The translations under genes were made by a program, and so were the position numbers. This document shows positions 35,301-44,745 of a stretch of DNA of 64,000 nt, in pieces. Numbering within the stretch: position 1 is the stretch's first letter; each line of letters opens with the position of its first letter. Source of the DNA: Brevundimonas sp. NIBR11 (GTDB lineage: Bacteria > Pseudomonadota > Alphaproteobacteria > Caulobacterales > Caulobacteraceae). The stretch spans positions 662,001 to 726,000 of the forward strand of contig NZ_CP115465.1 of the NCBI RefSeq assembly GCF_027912535.1. Reading direction: 5' to 3'. The notes beneath the pieces are model-generated. The model was not told the origin of the DNA and searched no databases. It saw only the letters and a list, made by a program, of their open reading frames with translations.

Positions 35301-36663
35301 CGCCCGCGACGCTCAGATCGCCCGCCAGCCCGATCCGGCCCCGGTCGGCGGAGATGTCGAGCGGCCCCGCGATCGCTCCGGCGACGTAGCTGGCGAGGTT
35401 GGCGTTCGCGATTCGGACGTCGCCGTCCAGCTTCCACCGCGCGGCGTCGCCGGTGAAAACGCCGGCATAGATCGCCGCCCCGCCGCTGGTCGCGCCGACC
35501 AGCCGGGTGACCGACCCGGTCGAGACCGACAAGGCCACGCCGTCGGGCGCACTGCGGTCGGTCATGTCGATCAGGCCCTGGGCGGTCGACTGCAGGTTCT
35601 CGGACGTCAGCTGCCACGCCATGCCCTGAACGCCTTTGCGGTCGGAGGCCGGGATCGTAGCGAAGCCGAACCGGGCCGTGCGACCGATGCGCTCGACGAA
35701 CGGCGCGAGTAGATCCGAGCCGCTGAAATCGAAATAGCCCGAGATGCGCGACCCTTCCGGGCCATAGCGACCCCGGACAGTCAGGGGCGTGAACTCGCCC
35801 GTCCGCACCACGGCGTTGACGATGTCGCCGTTGACCAGGGCCGAGGCGAAGAAGGGCCGGTCGGGCGAATAGCCAAGTGATCCCGCCAGCGGCCCGCCCT
35901 GGGCCTCGCTGGCCCGCAGGTTCAGACGCAGGTCTTCCGGCTTGGCGCCCAGGGTCGCGGCCACCCGCAGGAAGTCGCCGGGCCGATTCAGGCTGTAGGC
36001 GCTGACGTTGACGCCCTTGTTCCCGGCGCGGGGGACCAGGGCGTCGCCGGTCAGCCGCCAGCGGCCGTACTCCTTGGAGAAGCCTTCCAGCAGTTCGATG
36101 TCGGCGGTGAACCGGTCGATGTCGATGCTGATCGGCATCGGCTGGGGCGGCTTGCCGTCCGGCGGTTCGACCTCGGGGCGGCGGATCAAACGGATCGACT
36201 TCGCCGTGATCTCGCTGGCGTGGAACCGGCGCGTGACCAGCGGCCAGTAGCTCCAGTCGACACGGACGTCGCGGGCCTCCAGCCAGACGCCCTTTTCATC
36301 GGTGATCGTGACGCGGCGCAGTGTGAAGTCGTCGAACAGATCGCCCTGCAGACCTTCGACATTGATGCGGCCATAGCGGCTGATCTTCTTGCCGGCGACG
36401 AAGCTGGTGACCAGTTCGCGCCCTGGTCCGGAGACCAGATACATCCGCCCCCCGAACACCAGAACCAGTGTCAGCACCAGCAGCCCGATAAGGGCGAAGC
36501 CGCCGAAGAAGGCCACGGCCTGCAGCCTTGTGGGACGGCGCTTCTCGGCCTTAGCGGGTGTCTCGATCCCGGCGGCGATTTCCTCAGGCGCGATGATCTC
36601 GACCGGCTTCTTCTTGCGGACCGACGGCAGTCGCCGGGGGGGCTTGGGGGTCGGATCGGTCAA
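32353..36663 (-). CDS. tamB: Translocation and assembly module subunit TamB
   Basis: The 1436-residue product has one N-terminal membrane anchor (about residues 47-75, after a Lys/Pro-rich cytoplasmic tail). A very long, repetitive beta-strand body follows, made of short Gly/Asp/Ala-rich strands, and a C-terminal DUF490 domain (about 1050-1400; for example TGTANVVRGDYEFAGKRF and LLTSTPALPQDEILSQVLFG). TamB spans the periplasm as a hydrophobic groove and works with TamA in outer-membrane protein insertion and phospholipid transfer. The start overlaps the tamA stop by four bases. Confidence 0.95.
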   Translation of the reverse strand: MTDPTPKPPRRLPSVRKKKPVEIIAPEEIAAGIETPAKAEKRRPTRLQAVAFFGGFALIGLLVLTLVLVFGGRMYLVSGPGRELVTSFVAGKKISRYGRINVEGLQGDLFDDFTLRRVTITDEKGVWLEARDVRVDWSYWPLVTRRFHASEITAKSIRLIRRPEVEPPDGKPPQPMPISIDIDRFTADIELLEGFSKEYGRWRLTGDALVPRAGNKGVNVSAYSLNRPGDFLRVAATLGAKPEDLRLNLRASEAQGGPLAGSLGYSPDRPFFASALVNGDIVNAVVRTGEFTPLTVRGRYGPEGSRISGYFDFSGSDLLAPFVERIGRTARFGFATIPASDRKGVQGMAWQLTSENLQSTAQGLIDMTDRSAPDGVALSVSTGSVTRLVGATSGGAAIYAGVFTGDAARWKLDGDVRIANANLASYVAGAIAGPLDISADRGRIGLAGDLSVAGGRSEGIVGALLGAAPRLAFEASRLTDGAILLRKIDVKGQALILNGSGGRGLTGGLGFRGRAEITDVGRIRPGARGTFGGPIQASSARSGAPWVLTFDGRGGRLATGMAELDRLLGATPRLQLAGNLDGGKIAIEQGVLTGAAGTASARGLIEPQGRLRLALDWNARGPFGVGPVAIDGAMTGEGALTGTLAQPRIDLTAAFGSVKAGPLTLTDADLVLSFRKGADASDGRVVMTAGSNYGPARAAGNFFLGGNQIRLSDVDLNAGGVTAQGALALANNTPSSADLTFTARPGAFLASGTADGRIRLTEGAGDTAIVDVTGSNIRLAGSTYVIRTIELDGRGTLNRLPFTVKADVGGGTPVSFDGSGVYSRRGEAQSVTLSGAGKVRDVAFSTRNPAVIALAGDGRVARLDLSVGGGVLMGEVRQDSDAAVIQADLTSVELGSIAPDLRGRVTGRISLRGSGDDLSGSANVNLAQLRSVDAPRGLSVDGAVTATLVNDTLRIQANAAGTDAVRATADVTLPVEASAAPLRLAIARTRPMSGEVDVQGQIQPIWDVFFGGERTLAGQVDGSATLGGTLAAPLINGRLNLENGRFRDNGVGLTLDDMTLNSRFDDTTALIQTFTATDGSGGTVSGDGRIGLREGSGSNFELALTRFKIIDNDIAEGRASGPLTVVRAADGNIQLAGEIVIDEARIEANPPGSSGIVGMDVVEINRPGGDPVEAEDNSRSRGPQIGMDIRLRSRGGNVQVAGRGLNVLLNVNARVRGTIAQPQLTGTANVVRGDYEFAGKRFVFDDRGSVSLSTDPNRIRLNLSAVREDPALTATIRVTGTAARPEILLTSTPALPQDEILSQVLFGRSASQLSPFEAAQLAAGVASLAGGGGFDVIGNLRELAGLDRLSFGGEASALTVAGGRYITDDVYLEIIGGGEGGAAVNVEWQVRRNLAISSEFGGQGDATLSIRWRRQSRVPGTGAQDRRPNRSDQDAD

Positions 36664-38468
36664 AACGCCTGGCCGATGCTGACATAGACCTGAAAGTTGG
36701 AATCGCCCTCGCGCTTGTCGAGCGGGAAGGCGATGTCGGCGCGGATCGGGCCGAAGGACAGGTTGTACCGGGCCCCGATGCCCACGGCGTAACGCAGGTT
36801 GGAGAAGTCCGGCGTCTCGGCGAACCCGATGGCGCCGGCATCGACGAATCCGACCACGCCGAAGCCCTTGCCAAGGTCGTGGCGCACCTCGCCCGAGACC
36901 TCGAACAGGGAGATGCCGCCGCGTGGCGTATTGTCAGGCAGGCGTGGGCCGACGCCCTGATACTGGTAGCCGCGCACCGAACCGCCGCCGCCCGAATAGA
37001 AGAGGCGATCCGACGGCACGCTGAGCTCGCCACCGCCGATGATCGAGCCCAGCCGCATCCGACCGGCCAAGACCGTGCGGGCGTTGTCTTGCACCGGCAT
37101 GTAGGCGGTCCCTTGAGCCTCGGCGCGGAGGAACAGGATGGTGTCCTCGCCGGTCACCGCTGTCGGCTGGACATTGACCGTCACCCGCCAGCCGGTGGTC
37201 GGGTTCAACGGGTCGTTCGACTGGTCGATATAGGCGCTGCCCCGGCCGGTCAGGATGGCGAGGTCGCGGTCGAAGCTGATCGGCGCCTGGGTGATCGGAT
37301 CGAACCGGTTCTCGCTGTAGCGGCCCGCGTCGAGACCCAGGCCATAACTGTAGTACGAGGTCTTGCCGATGCGCTGGCGCAGGTCGGCGGACAGGACGCC
37401 GGCGGTGCGGATGTAGGCGTCTGTGTCCTCGTTCACAACGGCGGCGGACAGGGCCAGGGTTTCGCCGGGCGTCCGCCAGTGCGGCAGGCTGAGATCGGCG
37501 CCGATGCGGCTGTCGATGGTCGCCAGACGGGCCTCGAACCGCAGGGTGTCGGCGCGGCCGAAACGGTTGTACCAGGTCCACAGCCCGTTCACGCCGGACC
37601 CGTCGGCGGTCGAGAAGGTGGCGCCCGCTTCAAGGATGCGGCGCGGCCGGTCGGTCAGGGTTACGACGACGGGGCGGTTGCCCTCGGGCGTCGTCTGGTC
37701 CGCCGGCGTCAGAGCCACGGCGACGCCGTCGTAGACGCCGGTCTCCAGCAGCCGCCGTTCCAACTCGGCCACCTGTTCGGGATCGTAGCGCTGGCCCTTA
37801 TGCCAGGGCGCGAGACCCATGACCCACTGCGGATTGGTCGGGCCGCGCGTCTCGACGTGGACCCCGTCCAGGCGGACCAGAGGGCCGGAGTTGATATTGA
37901 AGGTTGGGGCGACGGTCAGGGCGGCGTGATCGACGACGACCCGACGCGGCTGAGTCACGGCGTCGGGATAGCCTTCCCGCGCCAGGCTGGCGATGATCCG
38001 GCCCTCGCCGGCGATGACATCGGCCGCGCGTCCGGGATCGCCGGGCTCAAGCTTGAGTTCGGCCTGGGCGGTGCGGATGACGTCGGGTTCCGGTTCCGGC
38101 GCGACCCACTGGATCGTCGGGGCCGTGAGGACGAAGCGAGGCCCGGGCGTGATCTCGACGATGGCGACAGGGTTCTCATCGCCCTCGACGATATCGGTCA
38201 GGATCGGCTGGTAGTAGCCCTCCGACCGCAACAGGGCTTCAGCCGAGGTCACGGCGGCGCGGGCGCGTCTGCGGGCGTCGAAACCGTTGGTCGGTGGCCC
38301 GTCCGTCTCGCCGATGGCTCTGACGAGGGCCGTGCGCAGGTCGGCGTCGAGGTCGCCCCGGATTTGGGCGCGCGGGTCCGCCGAGGCAGCACTCGCCGCG
38401 CCGACGGCGAGGGCCGCCGCGGCGAGCGCGGGCGGGATGCGGTGGAAGGGAATGAGCCTCGACGTCAA
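36660..38468 (-). CDS. tamA: TamA/BamA family outer-membrane assembly protein
   Basis: The 602-residue product has a signal peptide (to about residue 30, ASADP), three POTRA-like regions (about 35-245) and a C-terminal Omp85 beta-barrel. It includes the lid-lock motif GGGGSVRGYQYQGVGP and a last strand ending QVYVSIGQAF with aromatic terminal residue. It forms the outer-membrane part of the TAM complex with TamB. The start is TTG at 38468 and the signal peptide supports it. A lipoprotein gene lies 94 bases upstream on the same strand. Confidence 0.93.
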   Translation of the reverse strand: MTSRLIPFHRIPPALAAAALAVGAASAASADPRAQIRGDLDADLRTALVRAIGETDGPPTNGFDARRRARAAVTSAEALLRSEGYYQPILTDIVEGDENPVAIVEITPGPRFVLTAPTIQWVAPEPEPDVIRTAQAELKLEPGDPGRAADVIAGEGRIIASLAREGYPDAVTQPRRVVVDHAALTVAPTFNINSGPLVRLDGVHVETRGPTNPQWVMGLAPWHKGQRYDPEQVAELERRLLETGVYDGVAVALTPADQTTPEGNRPVVVTLTDRPRRILEAGATFSTADGSGVNGLWTWYNRFGRADTLRFEARLATIDSRIGADLSLPHWRTPGETLALSAAVVNEDTDAYIRTAGVLSADLRQRIGKTSYYSYGLGLDAGRYSENRFDPITQAPISFDRDLAILTGRGSAYIDQSNDPLNPTTGWRVTVNVQPTAVTGEDTILFLRAEAQGTAYMPVQDNARTVLAGRMRLGSIIGGGELSVPSDRLFYSGGGGSVRGYQYQGVGPRLPDNTPRGGISLFEVSGEVRHDLGKGFGVVGFVDAGAIGFAETPDFSNLRYAVGIGARYNLSFGPIRADIAFPLDKREGDSNFQVYVSIGQAF

Positions 38469-38562
38469 TATTCAACCCTGATCGGCGATACGGTCCCGGC
38501 TGGACCGGGCTCGCCTGAGGCCCCCCTCAAACAGCGAATCGGGACGGCCTTGCGGCCGCGTC

Positions 38563-38832
38563 TCAGTAGAACAGGGTTTCGCTTTCGGGCTGAACCGTCT
38601 GTTCGGACGACCGATTCTCGGGCGGCAGCGTGTTGGCCGGCGGCGTGTCCGTGGGGGCTGCGGTGTCGGCGGCTGGAACGCCCTGATCGGCGGCGGCGGG
38701 CGCGACGGGCTCTTCCATCGGCGGCGGCGCGGTTTCGACTTGCTGCTGATCAGGCTCCTCGCAGCCGGCGACGGCCATGGCCATGGCCAGGGCCGCGGCG
38801 CCGAGGGCCGCCAGTACGATCGAACGCTTCAT
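38563..38832 (-). CDS. Small Pro/Ala-rich lipoprotein
   Basis: The 89-residue product begins with a clear lipoprotein signal (MKRSIVLAALGAAALAMAMA then VAGC). The mature part is unstructured, rich in Pro, Glu, Thr and Ala (EEPDQQQVETAPPPMEEP), and ends in FY. The ATG at 38832 is preceded by GGAGACCTGAA, a fair ribosome binding site. It could be transcribed with tamA. No family is recognised, and low complexity means homology would be hard to judge. Confidence 0.7.
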   Translation of the reverse strand: MKRSIVLAALGAAALAMAMAVAGCEEPDQQQVETAPPPMEEPVAPAAADQGVPAADTAAPTDTPPANTLPPENRSSEQTVQPESETLFY

Positions 38833-38984
38833 TTCAGGTCTCCCCCGGAGTGCGGCGGCGAAACGCGCCGTGGACAGGCCTGTTCCATAGCCGGTCACAT
38901 CTCACCGGTCACGTCATCACAGCGTTCTAGCAACCAATCCTTCGTCTATTGCCGCGACAATCCGTCCAACGGGAGGGCTCACGA

Positions 38985-40724
38985 ATGACGGCGAACGGCT
39001 ACGCCATGATCGCCCAGGTGCGGTTTCGCGAACTAAAGACGCGGATCGGCCTGGCGGCGTTCATCGCCGTGACGACCTGGTTTCTGACGCACACAGTCTG
39101 GCCGGCTGTCTGGTTCGGCGCCGTCGTGGCCACCCAGGCCCTGGACTGGATCGCGTTCGGGCCCCTGCGCCGGCAGCCCGAAGTCGCACCCTCGACCGCC
39201 TACAAGGCCGTCCTGTGCGCCACAGCCTCGATCAATGTGATCGTCTATTCCGCAATCGCCGCCTATCTTTGGACGGCGGGCGGCGACGCCGGCCGGCTGT
39301 TCGCCATCATCCAGGTGGCCGGCGGCCTGCTGCATGTCAGCCTGCACATGCATCACGTCCGGCCGCTGCTGTTCGCGGCGGTGGTTCCGCACAGCCTCTA
39401 TTTCCTCGGCATGCCCATCGTCGGAGCGATCGTGGACGGCAAACCGCAGGAGATGCTGATCGCGGTCGGCGGCGTGCTCTACATGATGCACCTGATCGTG
39501 GCCGTGCGTCAGAGCTCGATGACCACCAAGGCCTTGCAGGCCGCCAATGCCGAGGCCCTGGCGGAGCGTGAGAAGGCCGAGATCGCCAGCGCGGCCAAGT
39601 CGGAGTTCCTGGCCGTCATCAGCCACGAGATCCGCACCCCCATGAACGCCGTCATCTCGGCAGCCAACCTGCTGCGGCGAACGCGACTGGACCGGGAGCA
39701 GCGCGAGCACGTCTCGATGCTGCTGGACGGCGGCGACGTTCTCGTCAGCCTGCTCAACGATGTGCTGGACCTGTCGAAGATCGAGGCCGGCAAGATGCAG
39801 CTTGAATCCTCGGTCATGGACCTGCGCGAAAAGCTGGGATCGCTGGGCCGGCTGTGGGAGCCCAAGGCGGCCGCCAACGGGGTCCGCCTGAAGATAGAGA
39901 TCGACCCGGGCGTGCCTGACTGCGTCCGGACCGACCCGCTGCGGTTGCAGCAGATGCTGTTCAATCTGCTGTCCAATGCAGTGAAGTTCACCGACGACGG
40001 ATCGATCACGGTCTCGGTGGATTGGCGGGCGGAAGACCGGCGCCTGATCATGGCGGTCAGCGACACCGGGGTGGGCATTCCGGCCGACCGGCTGGCCCGC
40101 ATCTTCGACAGCTTCGAACAGGTCGACGCGGGGACCACGCGGAAATACGGCGGCACGGGCCTGGGGCTGGCGATCAGCCGACGTCTGGCCGAGATCATGG
40201 GCGGCCGCCTGACCGCCGAGAGCGTCGTCGGCGAGGGGTCGACCTTCGTGCTGAGCCTTCCGATGGAGCCGGTGGCCAAGCCCGCGGCGGAGACGCGGCG
40301 TCGTTCGGTCCAGCAGGCCGGCCTGGAGGGCAAGGTCATCCTGGCCGCCGACGACCACGCCGTGAACCGCCGCATCCTGTCGCTGCTGCTGGAGCCGCAC
40401 GGCTGCGAAATCATTCTGGTCGAGAACGGGGCCGAGGCCGTCGAGGCGGCGAAGAGCCAGCGGTTCGACGCCATCCTGATGGACATGCAGATGCCGGTCA
40501 TGGACGGGCTGGAGGCTTCGGCGCAGATCCGGGCCGGCGGACTCAACCGGAAGACGCCGCTCATCGCCCTGACCGCCAACGCCATGGATGTGCACCGGGC
40601 GGCGTGGGACGCGACGGGGGTTCACGCCTTCCTGACCAAGCCGATCGATCCGGTCCTCTTGGCCGCGACCCTGGCCGAAGCCTGCGCCCAGCCCGTCGAG
40701 GACGAGGCGGCGCGGGTGGCCTAA
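38985..40724 (+). CDS. Hybrid sensor histidine kinase with receiver domain
   Basis: The 579-residue product has an N-terminal membrane region with about six helices (residues 20-185), with no large periplasmic loop. A short linker precedes HisKA (phospho-His214 in [11 protein letters not shown]). HATPase_c follows ([29 protein letters not shown]), then a C-terminal receiver domain with phospho-Asp500 in [11 protein letters not shown] and the Lys in FLTKPI. The layout suits a phosphorelay into an Hpt protein, but no partner is near. ATG at 38985 is chosen for GGGAGG eight bases upstream. It converges with the CoA transferase gene, overlapping by four bases. Confidence 0.92.
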   Translation: MTANGYAMIAQVRFRELKTRIGLAAFIAVTTWFLTHTVWPAVWFGAVVATQALDWIAFGPLRRQPEVAPSTAYKAVLCATASINVIVYSAIAAYLWTAGGDAGRLFAIIQVAGGLLHVSLHMHHVRPLLFAAVVPHSLYFLGMPIVGAIVDGKPQEMLIAVGGVLYMMHLIVAVRQSSMTTKALQAANAEALAEREKAEIASAAKSEFLAVISHEIRTPMNAVISAANLLRRTRLDREQREHVSMLLDGGDVLVSLLNDVLDLSKIEAGKMQLESSVMDLREKLGSLGRLWEPKAAANGVRLKIEIDPGVPDCVRTDPLRLQQMLFNLLSNAVKFTDDGSITVSVDWRAEDRRLIMAVSDTGVGIPADRLARIFDSFEQVDAGTTRKYGGTGLGLAISRRLAEIMGGRLTAESVVGEGSTFVLSLPMEPVAKPAAETRRRSVQQAGLEGKVILAADDHAVNRRILSLLLEPHGCEIILVENGAEAVEAAKSQRFDAILMDMQMPVMDGLEASAQIRAGGLNRKTPLIALTANAMDVHRAAWDATGVHAFLTKPIDPVLLAATLAEACAQPVEDEAARVA

Positions 40725-41785
40725 CCCCAGCGCGTCAGGGCTTCGTCGAGCGACAGCGATCCCGCCGGTTCGATCGGGGCGACCTGGCCGTCGAAGCGTG
40801 GCGCGGGCCTGGGCTGGAGCGGCGATCCGGCGAGGGTGCCGCGATCCCGGTTGTGCGGATGGTCGGCGGCCTCGGCGAAGCTCAGGACCGGGGTGACGCA
40901 GGCTTCGGTCCCGGCGAAATGGGCGGCCCAGTCGTCGCGGGTTCGGCTGGCGAAGAGGGCGGCGAATTTCGACTCCAGCACCGGCCACTGGCTGACCGGC
41001 ATCTGGGGCGCTTCGACCGGATCGAGGCCGAGACCGGCGAGGAGGGCGGCGTAGAAGCGGGGCTCCAGGGCGCCGACGGCGACGAACTTCCCGTCCGAAC
41101 AGGCGTAGCAGCGATAGAAGGGCGCGGCCCCGTCCAGCAGGTTCGAGCCGCGCTCGCCCCAGTGGCCGCCGGCCGCCATCGAGAAGAAGAGGGCGGACAG
41201 GAGCGCCGCGCCGTCGGTCATGGCGGCGTCGACGACGCGGCCCTTGCCGGTGGTGCGGGCCTCGATCACCCCGGCGAGGACGCCCGCGACCAGCAGCATG
41301 GCCCCGGCGCCGTAGTCGCCGACGAGGTTCAGCGGCGGGACGGGCGGACGACCGGCCTCGCCCATGGCGTGGAGCGCCCCGGTCAGGCCGATGTAGTTGA
41401 TGTCGTGGCCGACGGTCTGGGACAGAGGCCCGGTCTGGCCCCAACCGGTGACCCGGCCGAAGACCAGTTTCGGATTGCGGGCGGCGCAATCTTCGGGGCC
41501 GAGACCCAGCCGCTCCAGCACGCCGGGGCGAAAGCCTTCGATGACGGCGTCGGCGGTCGCGATCAGGTCGAGGACGCGGTCGCGGTCCTCGGGCGATTTC
41601 AGATCGACCACCACGGCGTTGCGGGCCCTGTGCATCACGTCGTTGCCGACGTCGCCGAAGGCGCCGGCCGCGGCGCGGCTGAGACGCAGCACATCGGCCC
41701 CCAGATCGGCCAGGACCATGCCGGCGAAGGTCACGGGACCCAGGCCGTCGAACTCGATGATACGCACGCCGGAAAGAGGTTTCAT
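40721..41785 (-). CDS. CoA transferase family III (alpha-methylacyl-CoA racemase-like)
   Basis: The 354-residue product resembles [36 protein letters not shown] at the N-terminus, [50 protein letters not shown] and [16 protein letters not shown]. The His in GHDINY and Asp in EPRFY-region neighbours are typical for the racemase branch. It would epimerise 2-methylacyl-CoA in branched fatty acid breakdown, or transfer CoA. The family is clear, the exact substrate is not. Confidence 0.88.
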   Translation of the reverse strand: MKPLSGVRIIEFDGLGPVTFAGMVLADLGADVLRLSRAAAGAFGDVGNDVMHRARNAVVVDLKSPEDRDRVLDLIATADAVIEGFRPGVLERLGLGPEDCAARNPKLVFGRVTGWGQTGPLSQTVGHDINYIGLTGALHAMGEAGRPPVPPLNLVGDYGAGAMLLVAGVLAGVIEARTTGKGRVVDAAMTDGAALLSALFFSMAAGGHWGERGSNLLDGAAPFYRCYACSDGKFVAVGALEPRFYAALLAGLGLDPVEAPQMPVSQWPVLESKFAALFASRTRDDWAAHFAGTEACVTPVLSFAEAADHPHNRDRGTLAGSPLQPRPAPRFDGQVAPIEPAGSLSLDEALTRWG

Positions 41786-41865
41786 GGGGGCTTGCTAGCG
41801 CCCGTCGCGGCCTTGGTCGAGTTCACCCGAGGGAAGGTCTCGCGCCGACAGGAGCGGGAAAACGA

Positions 41866-41942
41866 TGGTACGTCCTCTCGGGCTCGAACCGAGGACCCTC
41901 TGATTAAAAGTCAGATGCTCTAACCAACTGAGCTAAGGACGC
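41866..41942 (-). tRNA. tRNA-Lys (anticodon TTT)
   Basis: Read on the minus strand the sequence folds as a tRNA. The acceptor stem GCGTCCT pairs with AGGACGT, the D arm is GCTCAGTTGGTTAGAGC, and the anticodon loop CTTTTAA sits in a 5-bp TCTGA/TCAGA stem. The T arm is CCTCGGTTCGAGCCCGAGG, the discriminator is A, and CCA is encoded. The first pair is G-T. Anticodon TTT gives lysine. Confidence 0.95.
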
Positions 41943-42110
41943 ACATCGCTGTCGCAAACGGCTGGGCCGTTTCGCGGTTGCGCCTTCTGGTTCATCGGAC
42001 CGTTCGGGTCAAGGGCTGCGGAGCGCCTTCCTTTCCTGATCTTGCGGTTTCGCTTCGTGGACTCCCGAGGAAGCCCCGGTATGGTGCCGCATCATCGAGA
42101 GGGGACGGGC

Positions 42111-42767
42111 ATGCGGAACATCGGGATCATGGCGGCTTCGGTCGCGGTCATCGGGCTGACGGCCTGCACCCAGCCTGAGGGCGGTACGACCGCCGCACCG
42201 GTCACGGCGGCCCTGGCAGGGCCGCAACCCAGCGAGACGATGGCCCAGACCTTCAGGGGCTGCACCTGGGGCGAGGTGACGGGCGGGGGCCTGTCGGTTT
42301 GGAGCTATGACTGCCCCGCCGCCTCGGGCGATTTCCGAATGGCGTATGACGCCAACCTTCCCGGCTTCGTCATGACCGGAAACTCGGATGGAGAAGCCTG
42401 GCGGAATGCGGCGATCGTGATCTTCAAGAAGGCCGCCGAGGCGCCGATCGATTCCATCCTGGCCGAGGTCCGGGCCAAGTCGCCGGGACCGCATTCGGCG
42501 ACCTGCGTGCTTTCCACCATCCCGAGCCCCGAGGGCGATGTCGCAGGCTTCGAGCCGACCGGATCGGTGAAGACCCAGTGGGACGCCTTCGCATCCGGCG
42601 CGGAGGGCGCCGAGCCGATGGATGCGCCGTGTGGCGACATGGGTCCGCAGATGTCGGGCGACCGGGGCTTCCGCGTGCTGGCCGACGATCCGACGACGGT
42701 GGTGTTCATCGAGTACGGCAGCGAGATTCAGCCGTTCGATCCCGCGACGGTCCGCAAGGCCGGCTGA
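42111..42767 (+). CDS. Hypothetical lipoprotein
   Basis: The 218-residue product starts with a lipoprotein signal (MRNIGIMAASVAVIGLTAC, Cys at 19) and an Ala/Pro linker. A globular domain follows with four further Cys (RGCTWGEV, SYDCPAA, ATCVLSTI, APCGDMG), probably two disulfides, and the closing VVFIEYGSEIQPFDP. The ATG at 42111 has GAGAGGGGACGGGC before it. It is transcribed away from tRNA-Lys, and the next lipoprotein gene starts 12 bases on. The function is unknown. Confidence 0.75.
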   Translation: MRNIGIMAASVAVIGLTACTQPEGGTTAAPVTAALAGPQPSETMAQTFRGCTWGEVTGGGLSVWSYDCPAASGDFRMAYDANLPGFVMTGNSDGEAWRNAAIVIFKKAAEAPIDSILAEVRAKSPGPHSATCVLSTIPSPEGDVAGFEPTGSVKTQWDAFASGAEGAEPMDAPCGDMGPQMSGDRGFRVLADDPTTVVFIEYGSEIQPFDPATVRKAG

Positions 42768-42779
42768 GGCGCGTTTCAG

Positions 42780-43316
42780 GTGGTGTTGCGTGGCGTACTG
42801 ATCCTTTCGTGTCTAGCCCTCGTGGGCGGCTGTTCGGCTGCCCGGCAGGTGGGCGCGGGGCTCGGCGATGCGGCGACGCAGCCGCTGGTCGATCTGAATG
42901 TGCGACGGGACCAGATCCCGACGGTGCTGTTGCAGGCCCAGGCCAATCCGTACGACCGGAGGAATCTGAACCAGTGCACGACCATCGGGGCCGAGGTGGC
43001 CCGTCTGGACGAGGCGCTGGGGCCGGACCGGGACGAGCCGCCGGCGCCGAACAGCCCGACACTGAATGAACGGGCCCAGGAGGCGATCGCCGAGGCCATG
43101 CTGGATGCGATCCGGGACGCGGCGACAGACTTCATTCCCTATCGCAGCTGGGTGCGGCGACTGACGGGGGCGCAGGCGCGGTCGAAGACGGTGCAGGACG
43201 CGGTCGAGGCGGGGCGGTTGCGGCGAGCCTTTCTGAAGGGGCTGGGGATGCGGGCGAACTGTGCGCCGCCGGCGTCTCCGGCGTGGTTCCGACCGACGGG
43301 GAGGTCGCAGAGCTAG
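42780..43316 (+). CDS. Hypothetical lipoprotein
   Basis: The 178-residue product has a lipobox VGGC at about residue 18 after a hydrophobic start (LRGVLILSCLALVGGC). It then has DAATQPLVDLNVRRDQIPTVLLQAQANPY, a CTTIGAEVARLDEALGPD segment and an amphipathic C-terminal half (AQEAIAEAMLDAIRDAATDFIPYRSWVRRL) that could lie on the membrane. The start is a GTG (42780 or 42783; two in a row). It probably shares an mRNA with the lipoprotein gene upstream. The function is unknown. Confidence 0.7.
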   Translation: MVLRGVLILSCLALVGGCSAARQVGAGLGDAATQPLVDLNVRRDQIPTVLLQAQANPYDRRNLNQCTTIGAEVARLDEALGPDRDEPPAPNSPTLNERAQEAIAEAMLDAIRDAATDFIPYRSWVRRLTGAQARSKTVQDAVEAGRLRRAFLKGLGMRANCAPPASPAWFRPTGRSQS

Positions 43317-43331
43317 CGGCGGGGAAAAGTG

Positions 43332-43552
43332 CATCACGGCGAGCACGGCGGCGGTACGGAGGACACGGCGGGACCGAGCGGACGGCGAGAGCATCGATCA
43401 CGGCACTCAGCGGCAGGGCGGATCGCGGCTGCGCCGCATGGAAGTCGGGCAACGCGTCCGGCCTTAAGCTCGGGTCGCTCCGAGGGTAGGCGAGCTTTCC
43501 GTTTGCTCGGTCTCTCCGTGCCCTCCGTGTCGTCGCTGTGCTCGCCGTGATG
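43332..43552. repeat. Long inverted-repeat element (family C)
   Basis: Left arm 43332-43381 begins CATCACGGCGAGCACGGCGG and continues TACGGAGGACACGGCGGGACCGAG. Right arm 43503-43552 ends CTCGCCGTGATG and is complementary to it, with roughly one mismatch in five. The outer 12 bp are perfect. The loop region of about 120 bp contains further short stems. It occupies the whole gap between a lipoprotein gene and the end of tgt and would form a very large stem in RNA or cruciform in DNA. Confidence 0.7.
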
Positions 43553-43566
43553 ATCAGCTTCGGGCG

Positions 43567-44676
43567 TCAGTTGGACGTGTGGCGGGCGTGGAAGTCGCGG
43601 CGGAATTGTTCGAAGCGGCCGTGGGCGATGGCGTCGCGCATGGCGGCGGTCAGGGCCTGGAAGAAGGCGATGTTGTGCCAGCTGAGCAGGATCTTGCCGA
43701 GGATTTCGTCGGCCCGGATCAGATGATGCAGATACGCCTTTGAATAGGTCGAGGATGGGCCTTCGATGGCCGGATCGAGCGGGTCCTGGTCCTCGGCGAA
43801 GCGGGCGTTCTTGAGGTTGATGGGGCCGTCCCAGGTCCAGGCCTGGCCGTGGCGGCCGGCCCGTGTGGGCAGGACACAGTCGAACATGTCGACGCCGCGA
43901 TAGACCGCCTCGACCAGGTCGATCGGCTTGCCGACCCCCATCAGATAGCGGGGACGGTCGGCGGGCAGCATTTCGGGAGCGTAGTCCAGCACCTCGCACA
44001 TGGCCTGATGGCCCTCGCCCACGGCCAGGCCGCCGATGGCGTAGCCGTCGAAGCCGATCTCCTGAAGCTGTTCGGACGACTGGCGGCGCAGGTCCTCGAA
44101 GGTCGAGCCCTGCTGGATGCCGAACAGGGCCTGGGTCTCGCGGGTCCCGAAGGCGGCCTTAGAGCGGGCCCCCCAGCGGATGGAGAGGTCCATGGCCTTC
44201 TTCGCCGCGTCCTTTTCGGCCGGATAAGCGACGCACTGGTCGAGCTGCATCGAGATGTCGGCGCCGATGCGATCGGCCTGGATCTGGATCGAACGCTCGG
44301 GCGACAGGACGTGCTTGGAGCCGTCGATGTGGCTGGAGAAGGTGACGGCCTCTTCCTTAACCTTGGAGATGCCGGCCAGGGACATGACCTGGAAGCCGCC
44401 CGAGTCGGTCAGGATGGGTTTGTCCCAGCCCATGAACTTGTGAAGGCCGCCCAGCGTCTCCATCCGCTCCGGGCCCGGGCGCAGCATCAGGTGGTAGGTG
44501 TTGCCCAGGATGATGTCGGCGCCGGTTTGTTTGACCTGATCCACCGTCATCGCCTTGACCGTGGCGGCGGTGCCGACGGGCATGAAGGCGGGGGTGCGGA
44601 TGTCGCCGCGCGGGGTCTTCAGGACGCCGGTGCGGGCGCGGCCTTCGGTGGCGTGGATGTCGAACGGGAAGGGCAA
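43567..44676 (-). CDS. tgt: Queuine/preQ1 tRNA-ribosyltransferase, zinc Cys missing
   Basis: The 369-residue product is Tgt. It has [24 protein letters not shown], the active-site Asp in [24 protein letters not shown], and the second Asp in [16 protein letters not shown]. It swaps guanine 34 for preQ1 in tRNAs with GUN anticodons. The usual zinc site CxCxxC near residue 300 reads [18 protein letters not shown], so all three Cys are gone. The His in [10 protein letters not shown] remains. The start is a TTG at 44676, the only choice giving a normal N-terminus. Element A copy 2 lies 70 bases upstream on the same strand. Confidence 0.93.
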   Translation of the reverse strand: MPFPFDIHATEGRARTGVLKTPRGDIRTPAFMPVGTAATVKAMTVDQVKQTGADIILGNTYHLMLRPGPERMETLGGLHKFMGWDKPILTDSGGFQVMSLAGISKVKEEAVTFSSHIDGSKHVLSPERSIQIQADRIGADISMQLDQCVAYPAEKDAAKKAMDLSIRWGARSKAAFGTRETQALFGIQQGSTFEDLRRQSSEQLQEIGFDGYAIGGLAVGEGHQAMCEVLDYAPEMLPADRPRYLMGVGKPIDLVEAVYRGVDMFDCVLPTRAGRHGQAWTWDGPINLKNARFAEDQDPLDPAIEGPSSTYSKAYLHHLIRADEILGKILLSWHNIAFFQALTAAMRDAIAHGRFEQFRRDFHARHTSN

Positions 44677-44745
44677 GGGCGGGGTCTCGGAAAGGGGAGG
44701 GCGGCCTATAGGCCCGCGGGCCCGTCGTGGCCAGACATGGGGGCA

